Shown here in pieces: positions 1 to 8,287 of a DNA stretch of 64,000 nt. Each line of letters starts with the position of its first letter. The first letter of the stretch is position 1. The translations under genes and the position numbers were made by a program. The stretch is from Ascarosepion bandense (lineage: Eukaryota > Mollusca > Cephalopoda > Sepiida > Sepiidae), in NCBI GenBank assembly GCA_037127315.1, contig JBBBDQ010000913.1, positions 5,204,001 through 5,268,000 on the forward strand, in the 5' to 3' direction. The notes beneath the pieces are model-generated. The model had not been told where the DNA came from and did no database searches. It was given only the letters and a program-made list of their open reading frames with translations.

Positions 1-187
1 AAATTAAATGTTCATTCTTTGATAATGGCTTATGTAAGCTGAAAGCTCAGACCCGATAAAAAAAAATCAACAATTACTGCGATTTCTTGTCTTTTAATGA
101 TAGCACTATCAAGCTTATCAGATTATACGAAAGGATCCTACACAAAATAAATAGACAAAACTTGTCTATATTAGTCAACGAAACCTG

Positions 188-192
<5 letters not shown>

Positions 193-240
<48 letters not shown>

Positions 241-378
241 TACAATTTCATGGGTTTAGATATTCTACAATTTTTTCTAAATTATATTACTCTGTTAAAT
301 GAAATAAATGAATTTAACATTGAGTTCTCTTGTTCATCTCTATCGGAATTTACCTGACTAATATACCAAGAATTCTAC

Positions 379-438
<60 letters not shown>

Positions 439-579
439 AATAAGTATAGTTTTAAAGTGTGCTATATTTAAAAGTGTGCTCAATATCAAAGATAGAGCAT
501 ATATAAGTATAAAAGAATGACCATTGAAGTCAAAACTCAGGGGCGACAGACCGTTTCATGCTAAGTGCAATCATCAGGC

Positions 580-639
<60 letters not shown>

Positions 640-640
640 G
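193..640. repeat. AT and GT/AT microsatellites
   Basis: Three simple-repeat blocks are visible: (AT)n at about 193-236, (AT)n running into (GT)n at about 380-438, and (GT)n into (AT)n at about 582-638. Short open frames here (runs of Ile-Tyr or Val-Cys) are translations of the repeat. Similar AT tracts recur at about 1478, 3549, 3757, 7290, 18460, 18610, 28695, 29998, 39947 and 45013. Confidence 0.95.
541..586 (-). ncRNA. Hammerhead ribozyme-like motif
   Basis: Read on the minus strand, a complete hammerhead core is present: CTGATGA (571-577), a short stem II (TTGC / GCAT around loop ACTTA), GAAAC (553-557), a tiny stem III (AC/GT with a five-base loop) and the cleavage triplet GTC (545-547). 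Stem I can form only GGC/GCC next to the core, so activity is doubtful. The very short stem III matches the hammerheads known from Penelope-like elements and retrozymes. It differs in sequence from the family at 2.4-3.5 kb. It abuts a GT/AT microsatellite. Confidence 0.5.
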
Positions 641-659
641 ACATGGTGTAATGGTTAAG

Positions 660-1471
660 TTTTTTTATATAATTTTTCATGTAATCTCTTATTTTTTTTT
701 AAATATAGATTATATAAGGATGAATTTTATTTTAGTTTTAACTGAAAATATAAAGTGTTTGTATGTATGTATGTAGAGTCATAGGTATGTTTCATATTCT
801 GAACATGGTAAGCACATTGTATTTCCTTGCATTGTGTGCTATACAGTATTGTGATATTATCCACTAATATGTGTATAATGTTGATAGTTGTATTTTGGTT
901 GTTTGTCATTTGCTGGTCATTAGGTCCATAGATTGCAATAAGTTTTGAAAAGTGTCAGGTCAATCTGCAAGTTAGTGCGGTGCATGTATAACCAATATAA
1001 GAATTTAATGCTGTTTTTTTATTATTAATCTAAAGTTATATATATATTGCATGTATTTGGGCAGAGATTTTCTGTTTACATGAGTTTGTTTAAATAGAGA
1101 TGAAAGTTCTTTTTTTTTAATGTTTTTTCTTTTCTTATCTGATATTTTACATAAAACTTTGATAAAAGCTTATATAGATCAAAAGCAATCAGATATTTGA
1201 TAATTTATATTTACATATGTAGCAGAAACCAAAAATATGGTTCAAAACAAATAATTTCAGCCATTTTCAATCAAAACAGAAAATGCCATACTTAGACAAA
1301 ATATTCTTGACAGTGCAATTTCCATTTCTGGTCAAAACATTAACTTAAAACCTGGATTAATACATATATCTCATTTCCGACCTTAAAAATTTTTAAATTA
1401 AAGAACAATAGTTTACCTTTAAAGATTAAAAATAAGTTAAATAAAAAAAATAAAATGAAAATACATAAATA

Positions 1472-1477
<6 letters not shown>
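660..1477. other. No recognisable gene
   Basis: AT-rich sequence. I see no coding exon, transposon end or clear repeat family here. The short minus-strand frame near 727-909 has no recognisable motif. Confidence 0.5.
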
Positions 1478-1509
<32 letters not shown>

Positions 1510-1639
1510 TACAACAACAACATTAACTCATTCATTTAATAGGCTGAAAAACTATGTCACTTAGCATTCTCCAATTGAAAACTTGCTATTTTTTCTTCAC
1601 ATTACTTCTGTACATAAATAATGGTTGCTAAATAAAATT

Positions 1640-2026
1640 TCCACACTTACCTTAATAGAATCCCTGAAGGAATGAAACATGTTGGCATAAAATTTATTGG
1701 AAACATTAAGTGATATCTACCATTTGAAAATAATTACTTCAACAACTTCGAAAACAATAAGAGATTTCATCAAGACAAAACAAAATAAAAATATCCACTA
1801 AAAATAATGTTTATAATTATAATATATATAAGTTGGAGTAGATAGACTAAACTATCGCCTGGTTCACACTTCACCCACATCTATTGAACAGGTGAAGAGG
1901 CTCACCCCTTGTTCCTTGTTTAGGATGTGGTTTCCGGCTTTCTTTTTTCCAATCTTTTCTTTCCTACGTAGGCCCCTGCGCTTCAGTGGCATTACCGCCT
2001 TGCTCGGAGTGATATGATTAAAAAAA

Positions 2027-2060
<34 letters not shown>

Positions 2061-2190
2061 TTGTGTTAAATTGTAATGATATTTACTGATAGAAAGAGAT
2101 TTTTGGTAAGCAAGTTTCATTTCTTGTCATAAAGTACTCAACGTGAAGCTAGAGATAGAGCATCAACAGAATTGATGGGGAAAGGTTTTT
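1640..2190 (+). repeat. Left arm of split inverted repeat (partner 5150-5545)
   Basis: Two blocks, about 1680-1815 and 2063-2190, reappear inverted at about 5426-5530 and 5150-5280. In this arm the middle is occupied by a SINE or LINE tail (1836-2045) and an AT tract. In the other arm the middle holds a hammerhead fragment (5293-5348) and CT/AT/AC microsatellite. The arms therefore look like one old repeat that received different insertions at the same AT-rich point. Confidence 0.65.
1836..2045 (+). mobile_element. SINE with LINE-type 3' end (family F6)
   Basis: The element begins near 'gttggagtagatagac', continues through 'cgcctggttcacacttc' and ends in 'gccttgctcggagtgatatg' plus an A-rich run. 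Further copies lie on the minus strand at about 3592-3768 and 15895-16095. The last 90 bases match the 3' end of the Jockey/CR1-like LINE at 62475-62560. That suggests the LINE machinery mobilises it. The 5' half is not in the LINE and has no sure tRNA boxes. Confidence 0.65.
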
Positions 2191-2390
2191 CACTTAACTG
2201 AGCAGTGTTGTTTCAGTCATGCTGACTTTGAAGTTTCATGAAGGCATTATTGTGAGGATTTTGTTTTTCTGTTTAAAAAAAAGAAATTCTTGAAGAGTGA
2301 AGACCTTACAATAATGCCTTCATGAAACTTCAAAGCATGACAAACAACACTGCTCAGTTAAGTAAAAAACTTCTTCACTTTAGTTAAATA
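2186..2390. repeat. Palindrome with about 75-bp arms (foldback/MITE-like)
   Basis: The left arm (about 2186-2262) and right arm (about 2303-2387) are near-perfect inverted copies. Both contain 'cttaactgagcagtgttg' and 'gaagtttcatgaaggcatta', or their complements. The spacer is about 40 bases. No coding capacity is seen. The outer sequence recurs at 2786-2806, where it opens the next inverted repeat. Confidence 0.75.
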
Positions 2391-2401
2391 TAGCAATCAG
2401 A

Positions 2402-2455
2402 GTCTAACCGTACTGATGAGCTGTGATACGGCGTAACAGATCTGTCTGCGGATGA
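2402..2455 (+). ncRNA. Hammerhead ribozyme, unit 1 (core mutated)
   Basis: CTGATGA lies at 2413-2419, followed by stem II GCTGT/ACGGC with loop GAT, then GTAAC, loop AGATCT and GTC ending at 2446. The conserved GAAAC is GTAAC here, so a core A is lost and cleavage is unlikely. Stem I forms from the GTC and CC blocks 5' of the core with GG and GAC 3' of it. It is the first of three in-line copies with the same spacing once an insertion is removed. Confidence 0.75.
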
Positions 2456-2751
2456 CCATATTTACGCTCTCACACCCTGATTGAGCACTCTGGAAAAATA
2501 GTAGACTTTGACAAACAGTAGCTACTCTGGCATGTACGCATTGGTCATTCAATGAAATGAATTAGAGCACTCTAGCTATTGGGTGCGTATAATGATATGC
2601 GCTAAAAAGTCTGCCTACTTCCACCAAACGCCCATAGCCCAGGGGTAGAGTCACCGACTGATGCCATTTCGGTCGGGTTTCAATCCTGGGTTAAAAAGCA
2701 ATCGGAGTCTAACCATACTGATGAGCTGTGATATGGCGAAACAGATCTGTC
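2447..2751 (+). mobile_element. Retrozyme-like 305-nt monomer with tRNA-like promoter (family F4)
   Basis: The predicted cleavage sites of hammerhead units 1 and 2 are exactly 305 nt apart, giving one full monomer. Inside it, a tRNA-like A box (TAGCCCAGGGGTAGAG, 2635-2650) and B box (GGTTTCAATCC, 2676-2686) lie 25 nt apart, as in tRNA-derived pol III promoters, just before the second ribozyme. The body starts with 'gctctcacaccctgattgag'. Retrozymes and the schistosome Sm-alpha family are known to combine tandem monomers, hammerheads and (for Sm-alpha) pol III-type signals. Assignment to that class is inference. Confidence 0.7.
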
Positions 2752-2761
2752 TGCGGATGAC
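2707..2761 (+). ncRNA. Hammerhead ribozyme, unit 2 (core intact)
   Basis: CTGATGA at 2718-2724 is followed by stem II GCTGT/ATGGC (loop GAT), GAAAC, a two-base-pair stem III (AC/GT, loop AGATCT) and GTC with cleavage after 2751. Stem I: CCATA pairs with TGCGG (one mismatch), then an internal loop, then GTC with GAC. All core bases needed for type I hammerhead self-cleavage are present. Minimal stem III hammerheads are thought to work best as dimers. Confidence 0.8.
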
Positions 2762-2769
2762 AATATATA

Positions 2770-3235
2770 TATATATATATATTACTAAAGTGAAGAAGTT
2801 TTTAAGAAATAGGGTTGTTCCAACGAGAGAAATTGGTATAGAATATAAAGTGTGAAAGGCCTTGAACATTTTATTTAAAGTGTATATTTATTGTTGTTTA
2901 AAGATATTATACATGTTATGATTTTTTTAAGTGTCCATAATGATATTTGTGATGCTACATGTGTTTTGAGTCTAAGATTGACTCTCTTCAAGCAAATAAA
3001 CTTGTCAACTTAACTATATAAACAAAGACTTGGCCCTCAAAAACAAAAGGAATCCAATATGTAAAACCACAAATTTATTTGCCTGAAGAGAGTCAATCTT
3101 AGACTCGAAACACGTGTAACGTCACAAATATCATTATGGACACTTAAAAAATCATAAACATGTATAATATTTTAAAACAACAATAAATATACACTTTAAA
3201 TAAAACATTCACAGCCTCTCACTCTTCTTATTCTA
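2770..3235. mobile_element. PLE-type inverted terminal repeat inserted in the F4 array
   Basis: About 155-bp arms (2855-3012 and 3068-3225) are inverted copies separated by about 55 bases. The right arm carries CTGAAGA, a GAGTC/GACTC stem and GAAACACGTGT, a hammerhead-like motif typical of Penelope-like element pseudo-LTRs. F4 sequence stops at about 2763 and resumes at about 3236. Hammerheads 2 and 3 are 783 nt apart, 478 more than one monomer, which fits this insertion. Confidence 0.65.
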
Positions 3236-3488
3236 TTTTACGCTCTCACACCCTGATTGAGAACTCTCTGGAAGAATGGTAAACTTTAAAAATCAATAGC
3301 TACTCTGGCATCTACGCATCGTTCATTCAGCAATGAATTAAAACACTCTCAGCTATTGGGTGTGTATAATGATAATATACATGCTAAAAAGTCTGCCTCC
3401 TTCTACCGAGCACCTGTAGCTCAGAGGTAGAATCGCCGACTGACGCCAATTCAGTCAGGTTTCAATTCTGGGTAAAAAACAATCAGCT
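3236..3488 (+). mobile_element. F4 monomer body, second copy
   Basis: It resumes with 'gctctcacaccctgattgag' and repeats the body of the first monomer through the tRNA-like head. The A box is near 3416-3431 (TAGCTCAGAGGTAGAA) and the B box near 3459-3469 (GGTTTCAATTC). It is diverged from the first copy but colinear. Confidence 0.7.
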
Positions 3489-3545
3489 GTTCTAACCATA
3501 CTGATGAGCTGTGATACAGTAAAACAGATCTGTCTGTGGATGACT
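3489..3545 (+). ncRNA. Hammerhead ribozyme, unit 3 (core mutated)
   Basis: CTGATGA is at 3501-3507, and stem II GCTGT/ACAGT, AAAAC and GTC follow. The conserved G of GAAAC is A here, so it is probably inactive. Stem I pairs CCATA with TGTGG. It runs into an AT microsatellite. Confidence 0.75.
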
Positions 3546-3549
3546 ATGG

Positions 3550-3588
<39 letters not shown>

Positions 3589-3591
3589 TTT

Positions 3592-3757
3592 TTTTTTTTT
3601 TTTTAATCATATCACCCCGAGTAAGGCAGTAACGCCACTGATGCACAGGGGGCTACGTAAGAGTGAAAAGATTGGAAAAGAGAAAGCCGAAAACCAGGGA
3701 ACAAGGGATGAGCCTCTTCACCTGTTCAATAGACGTGGGTGGAGTGTGAACCGGGCG

Positions 3758-3768
<11 letters not shown>
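3592..3768 (-). mobile_element. F6 SINE copy
   Basis: Minus-strand copy of the element at 1836-2045. It shares 'cgcccggttcacactcc', the 'ctattgaacaggtgaag' block, and the 3' end 'ccttactcggggtgatatg' with an A-run. It is flanked by (AT)n on both sides. Confidence 0.65.
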
Positions 3769-3800
<32 letters not shown>

Positions 3801-3839
3801 AATTTATCACTATATTCGTTTAAAAAACCCTCCACGTAT

Positions 3840-4590
3840 ATATGAAGAAGGAAAAAATGGTTGTAAAAAAAGAAAGAGCTAAGCACATGAACATCAGCCA
3901 AAGCGATTTGGACCGAGCCAGTACATAGCCCAAAGAAAAAACCCAAGACAAGTAATCAATAACAAAAAAGTGCTCAATATGTAAGCAGAGCAGAATAAGT
4001 AATTATTCTGCTCTACTTACCTCCCCTGAAGATCTGTTTAGGTGAAACCTTGGTAGGTTTGTTGGCTCACTGGGTTAATTTACTTATATATATATATTTT
4101 TTTTTAAAAGTAAAGGATTTTTATTTATTAATACAACAGATTTTTACCACTTAAAAGTTATTTTTAGCAGACACTCGTATTTATTTTTCCTTGGTCTTTT
4201 ATTTATATTGTCTTTACAAATAATTTTTATTTATATCCATGTTTTTACAGACAGATAATTTTTTTAGAGACACAAACAAAAAGTTTGAGGCCACCCTGCA
4301 TTTCTTTAAGAAACACTTTAAAATGAGATATTTTTGTAGTTTTTTAAAGTAAAGGATAAAATTTCAGTAACTAAAGTGAAGATACCAAAAATGGGTCGAC
4401 TCCTAGTTAGCCTCAGAAGATATGTCGTTTTTCCAAATTCAAATGTTGCCAGAAAGATGGAAAAATTAGTAACTAGCAATGGACAATACTTTCAGTGATA
4501 TGTTTTTTTACTAAATTTTGTAAATAAAAAAATTGCTGTTCATAAAAAATCAGCGAGAACTTATTCAAGGTCCTAATATAAAAAAAATAT
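3840..4590. other. No recognisable gene
   Basis: AT-rich DNA with a short palindrome at about 3985-4020 ('agcagaataagtaatt' and its complement). 'ccctgaagatctgtttaggtgaaacc' near 4024 resembles a degenerate PLE-type motif but is too worn to call. No exon is seen. Confidence 0.4.
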
Positions 4591-4594
4591 TCAT

Positions 4595-4835
4595 ACAACA
4601 GCATCATATTTTGTTTTCATCAATAAAACTACCACCTGCCTTAATTACTGCTTCATGAATTCTTGCTATTTTTTCAGCAGCTTTTGAAAAAAAGTAGATG
4701 GCAGACTTTTTCAAGCATCTTTCATGCACTGAAAAAGATCACTCTCACACTTTGGGTGTTCTCTTTTGAACACCCCTATCCAATTCATCCCATAGTAATT
4801 CAAGGGGAGAGAGATCAGGGTAGCCAAGTCATAAT
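4595..4835 (-). pseudogene. Tc1/mariner-type transposase C-terminal fragment
   Basis: The minus-strand translation matches the end of Tc1-like transposases in order: a worn version of the SPDL-PIE block, a 'YGMNWIGVFKREHPK' stretch, a helix-rich segment ending 'KSLPSTFFQKLLKK', then 'EAVIKAGGSFIDE' after frame repair. The reading frame is broken by at least two changes. The catalytic N-terminal part is absent. Family-level call only. Confidence 0.6.
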
Positions 4836-4904
4836 TTCAAAAATTTATACTTTTTTCTAATTTTTTATTTTTTTTTTACTCAAGATAATTTTGACCTCAC
4901 CTCA

Positions 4905-5140
4905 CATTACTTACTCTGATAAACAATATGGCATCAACACTATTTACATTATTTAAACTATTGTCCATGTTTACAACATTTCGGCCGTTGTACACTCCAG
5001 CCTTCTTCAGGTGCTAGGAATTTCAAACCGAAACCTTCATTACCATCACTGGGCTACATAATTCTCATTCCATGTGCAAAGCTACTTCTGATACCCATGA
5101 GTTATCTTCCTTTAACTTAACTCTCTAAGAGGATGAGAGA
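4905..5140 (-). mobile_element. F3 repeat with PLE-type hammerhead-like motif
   Basis: On the minus strand the block reads 'cacctgaagaaggctggag', 'gtgtacaacggccgaaatg' and then 'gttgtaaacatggacaata'. The CTGAAGA and CCGAAA elements enclose a GGCTG/CGGCC stem, the arrangement seen at Penelope-like element ends. The tRNA-like head found in other F3 copies is missing here. The same family recurs at 6.2-6.8, 22.6, 24.5, 26.4 and 58.6-59.1 kb. Confidence 0.6.
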
Positions 5141-5149
5141 GAGAGAGTT

Positions 5150-5347
5150 AAGGGAAAAATCTCTCCACATCAATTATGTTAATGCTTTATCTCTAACTTG
5201 ATGTTGAGCACTTTATGACAAAAAAATGAAACTTGCTTACCAAAAATCCTTTTCTATCAGTAAATATCATTACAATATATATTTCCACTATAGTCATCCG
5301 CAGACAGATCTGTTTCGCTGTATTACAGCTCATCAGTATGGCTTAGA

Positions 5348-5421
<74 letters not shown>

Positions 5422-5545
5422 AGAGACATTATTTTTAGTGGATATTTTTATTTTGTTTTGTCTTGATTAAATCTCTGATTGGTTTTGAAGTCCTTAAAGT
5501 AATTTTTTTTCAAATGGTATATATGTTTCCAATAAATACCTTAGA
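5150..5545 (-). repeat. Right arm of split inverted repeat (partner 1640-2190)
   Basis: Inverted counterpart of the 1.68-2.19 kb block. Blocks 5150-5280 and 5426-5530 match, in reverse, 2063-2190 and 1680-1815. Between them lie the hammerhead at 5293-5348 and CT, AT and AC microsatellites. Confidence 0.65.
5293..5348 (-). ncRNA. Hammerhead ribozyme, core intact (F4 type)
   Basis: On the minus strand: GTC block, CCATA, CTGATGA, a perfect five-pair stem II (GCTGT/ACAGC, loop AAT), GAAAC, loop AGATCT, GTC, TGCGG, GAC. All core bases are intact. Only the ribozyme part of F4 remains. The tRNA-like head is absent and microsatellite abuts the 5' side. Confidence 0.75.
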
Positions 5546-5559
5546 TTTATCAATTATTA

Positions 5560-6215
5560 CAAAATGTTCAAAGCATCTAACTTAATTGTTAACAATAGCT
5601 TTGTACCTCAAAAATCCCTCCCCAATGCATAAACAATGTCATTCGTGAATTTTCATGCTTTTGCATCTCCGATATAAATAAGAAAAAAAATAACATTAAA
5701 TGCTTACATTGGTCACACATGTATCTCACACTCTCATAGGTTGACTTGCCACTTGTCAAAAGTTAACACAATTTACGCGTATATCAATCATCACATCACA
5801 AACGAGTAAAATGCAACTATCAACATCAGACAATTTTTAGTAGACAATAAGATATTATACAAGAAAGAAATATGCACAGTTCTAGAAGACATTATTATGC
5901 AAAAGAAATAACCCACATTAAACAAAATACTTTCTCCACAGTAGACACGATATTGAAATGTTTATAAAATAATAATTATACACATAAAATATTTGATGGT
6001 TTTTTTTTTTTATTATTTTCATTATTTTTTTTTTCATTTTCCAGTGCAGTCATGCTCAGAGAAACCGTTTTACATGAAGTCACTTATACGATATTTAATT
6101 TGACACGTAGCATTCCCTAAAATGCCAGGATGTAGACAACAAAATATCGTCTACCACACAACATTGATATATCGATAATGACTGAGGCAGTTGAAAGTAG
6201 TCAACAACAGTAATA
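5560..6215. other. No recognisable gene
   Basis: AT-rich with T-runs near 6000. I see no exon or transposon end that I can support. Confidence 0.4.
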
Positions 6216-6219
6216 AAAC

Positions 6220-6800
6220 AAAAATGTGTACATTGGACAATTTAAAAAATTTGTGTTGTTCAAACTGTTGTTCTCATCCTTATTACCATATTCAAAATGT
6301 TTCGGCTGTTGTACACTGTGGTCTTCTTCAGGTGATATTTGTTGAAATTTTGAACTGAACCTTTTATTTAGTTCATGGTGGTAAATTGTTCTAGTTCCAC
6401 ATGCCATGCCTTTTATGGATATCTCAGTTTTAATTAATTTCCTGTGATAACTCCAAGATTTTTTTTTTTTTTTACTGAGTCATGTTATCCTTAGGACATA
6501 TGACCCATTAGACAGAAGTGTTGGCTTGTTGATCCAAAACATGACTTAACTCAAAGAGGTAAGCGTTCAATACCTGGCCACAGTAGAGGTGACAACAACT
6601 TAGAGTTACTAAAGGGAATTAACTAAAACTGAGATATCCAAAGGTATGGCATGTGGAATTAGAACAATCTATTCCCCCAATCCCGAGGACTAAATTGTAG
6701 TTTGAAACTTTAACAAATATCACTTAAAGAAGGACAGAGTGCAAAATGGTTGAAACGCTGTGATAAAAAAGATGTGGACAATAGTCTAAATAGTGAAAAT
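6220..6800. mobile_element. F3 inverted pair with internal tRNA-like head
   Basis: A minus-oriented F3 arm (about 6220-6440) faces a plus-oriented arm (about 6600-6800). Both carry the PLE-type motif: on the minus strand 'cacctgaagaagaccac' with 'cagccgaaacattttg', and on the plus strand 'cacttaaagaagg' with 'ggttgaaacgctgtg'. Between them, at about 6499-6580, lies a tRNA-like stretch with a B box like 'gcgttcaatacc'. The layout (inverted terminal repeats around a tRNA-like head) repeats at 58.64-59.09 kb. Confidence 0.6.
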
Positions 6801-6961
6801 AGTCACAATACCACATTTCAGAAATATAGACAGATATTGGAAATTTTATACACAATTCTGATTTGGACGTACAACTTATTTGAAAAGTTAGAAAAACACA
6901 AAGAAATCTAACAAACAGATTTTATTATTGTGAATTTAACAGAACTGGTTTACATAAACAC

Positions 6962-7286
6962 ATATATCCTATAATAATTTTGCTTATTCTTCCCATCATG
7001 AGTTTGCACGGTTGTTACACTCTGCTAGTAGCTCATAAATAATAGAATATATATATTATAAATTATATATATATATTTATTATAAATTATGTTTTAGAAC
7101 ATGCACATAATTTTTTCTATATATGTCCTCTCCTCTACAATCATATGTTTGTTTCAACGTTGGGTGTCCAACATTTCATCAGGAGGAATGAATATTCACA
7201 GCTCTATACATCATATATCGAGCACTGTTTTAAATTAATGTTTTGGACGGTGAAAAAAAAAAATTTCTTTCTTCGTTCTGTACTCA

Positions 7287-7330
<44 letters not shown>

Positions 7331-7446
7331 TATATAATAACATAATAGAAAATAACATATATCCTATGATAATTTTGCTTATTCTTCCCATCATAAGTTT
7401 GCATGATTGTTACACTCTGCTAGTAGCTCATGAATAATAGAAAAGA
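6962..7446. mobile_element. PLE-type terminal repeat between 80-bp direct repeats
   Basis: Two 80-bp direct repeats (about 6966-7046 and 7361-7441, both with 'ttgcttattcttcccatcat') flank a segment carrying a hammerhead-like core at about 7150-7187 on the minus strand: CTGATGA, an eight-pair stem II around 'ACAC', and GAAAC. A related, better preserved copy lies at 39.98-40.19 kb with its two halves in different relative orientation. Ends in (AT)n. Confidence 0.55.
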
Positions 7447-7680
7447 CACTACTTGGTTTCAGAGAGAAAGAAAAAGAAAGAATAGGAAGATAAAAGTGTT
7501 TAACATCTCCTGCCAATACCTCAATGAATCATTCAGTCTTGTTTGCTTGGAAAAACAACAATATGGTTTCAGTGAGAGAAAGAAAAAAGAAATGGAAGAT
7601 AGAAGCAGAGAGAGAGAATCATATTAAGTTATTAGAACAGATACTTCACTTTGATCTTAGCCAAAAGGTCGAAAAGTGAT
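7441..7680 (-). mobile_element. U2 snRNA-derived SINE
   Basis: On the minus strand the element starts at 7680 with 'atcacttttcgacc' followed by 'ttttggctaagatcaa' and 'gtatctgttct', a close match to the first 55 or so bases of U2 spliceosomal RNA, including the segment that pairs with U6. Sequence stops matching near 7622 ('aacttaatatgat') and continues into a body with two worn units that contain 'ggtattggcagg' and 'ctcactgaaacc'. A second U2-headed copy lies at 16793-16984 and body units alone at 17662-17950, so this is a repeat family rather than a U2 gene. Confidence 0.7.
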
Positions 7681-7879
7681 TTATTTACCCAGCTTCCTCA
7701 CTAGGGTGAGTTGTGACACAAGGTCAATTTTTAAAGTAGGTGTAAGGATACAAAAAGTGCTTATCTCCTATTGGTCAAGGTAAGCCACTTCATGACAGCA
7801 CTCACAATAGTGACCCAAGTGTTAGTCAGAAAACAAATGCAAACAACTGAATAAAAAGGTTGTTCCTTTCTGCCTAAGC

Positions 7880-8065
7880 TTTTAGCCTAGGCAGACCAGG
7901 CTAAATCTACCTTTCGTTGTAACTTGCAGGCATAACACAGCTGGGATATAGATGAACCCAGGAAAGCTAGGTTAAGTCTGCCTTACCCTGCAGCTTGCAG
8001 GCATACCCTACTGAGATATAGAAGAGTCCTACCTTATTCCGCTGGGATATAGGCAAATCTGGCCT
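7880..8065. repeat. Degenerate tandem repeat, about 70-bp unit
   Basis: 'cttgcaggcat' and 'gggatatag' or 'gagatatag' recur in the same order in successive units ('aggctaaatctacc', 'taggttaagtctgcc'). No gene is seen between 7690 and 8285 otherwise. Confidence 0.55.
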
Positions 8066-8287
8066 CCCCAATTCTGAAATCAGAACAATGGCTTTTCCAG
8101 ACTAGAAGTTATTCTAAACTATATTTAAGCCTTTTCCTTTTGTTCCTCCTTATACTTTGCTTTGCGTTAGATATATGTGATATGAATTTCTCCACATGTG
8201 GACACTTGTATATATGCAAAATTTATATATATATATATAGACAAAAGTCTCTGAGAACAAGCATTCATCCATTTCTCTTTACTGTTA

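Noticed and set aside
2628..2692. True tRNA gene
   Set aside because: A and B boxes are good, but the cloverleaf arms do not pair well and the stretch is repeated inside the F4 element.
3985..4060. PLE-type hammerhead near 'ccctgaagatctg'
   Set aside because: CTGAAGA and GAAACC are present but no stem II forms between them.
7622..7680. Functional U2 snRNA gene
   Set aside because: Only the first 55 or so bases are U2-like, with substitutions; no Sm site or 3' half follows and a repeat body is attached.
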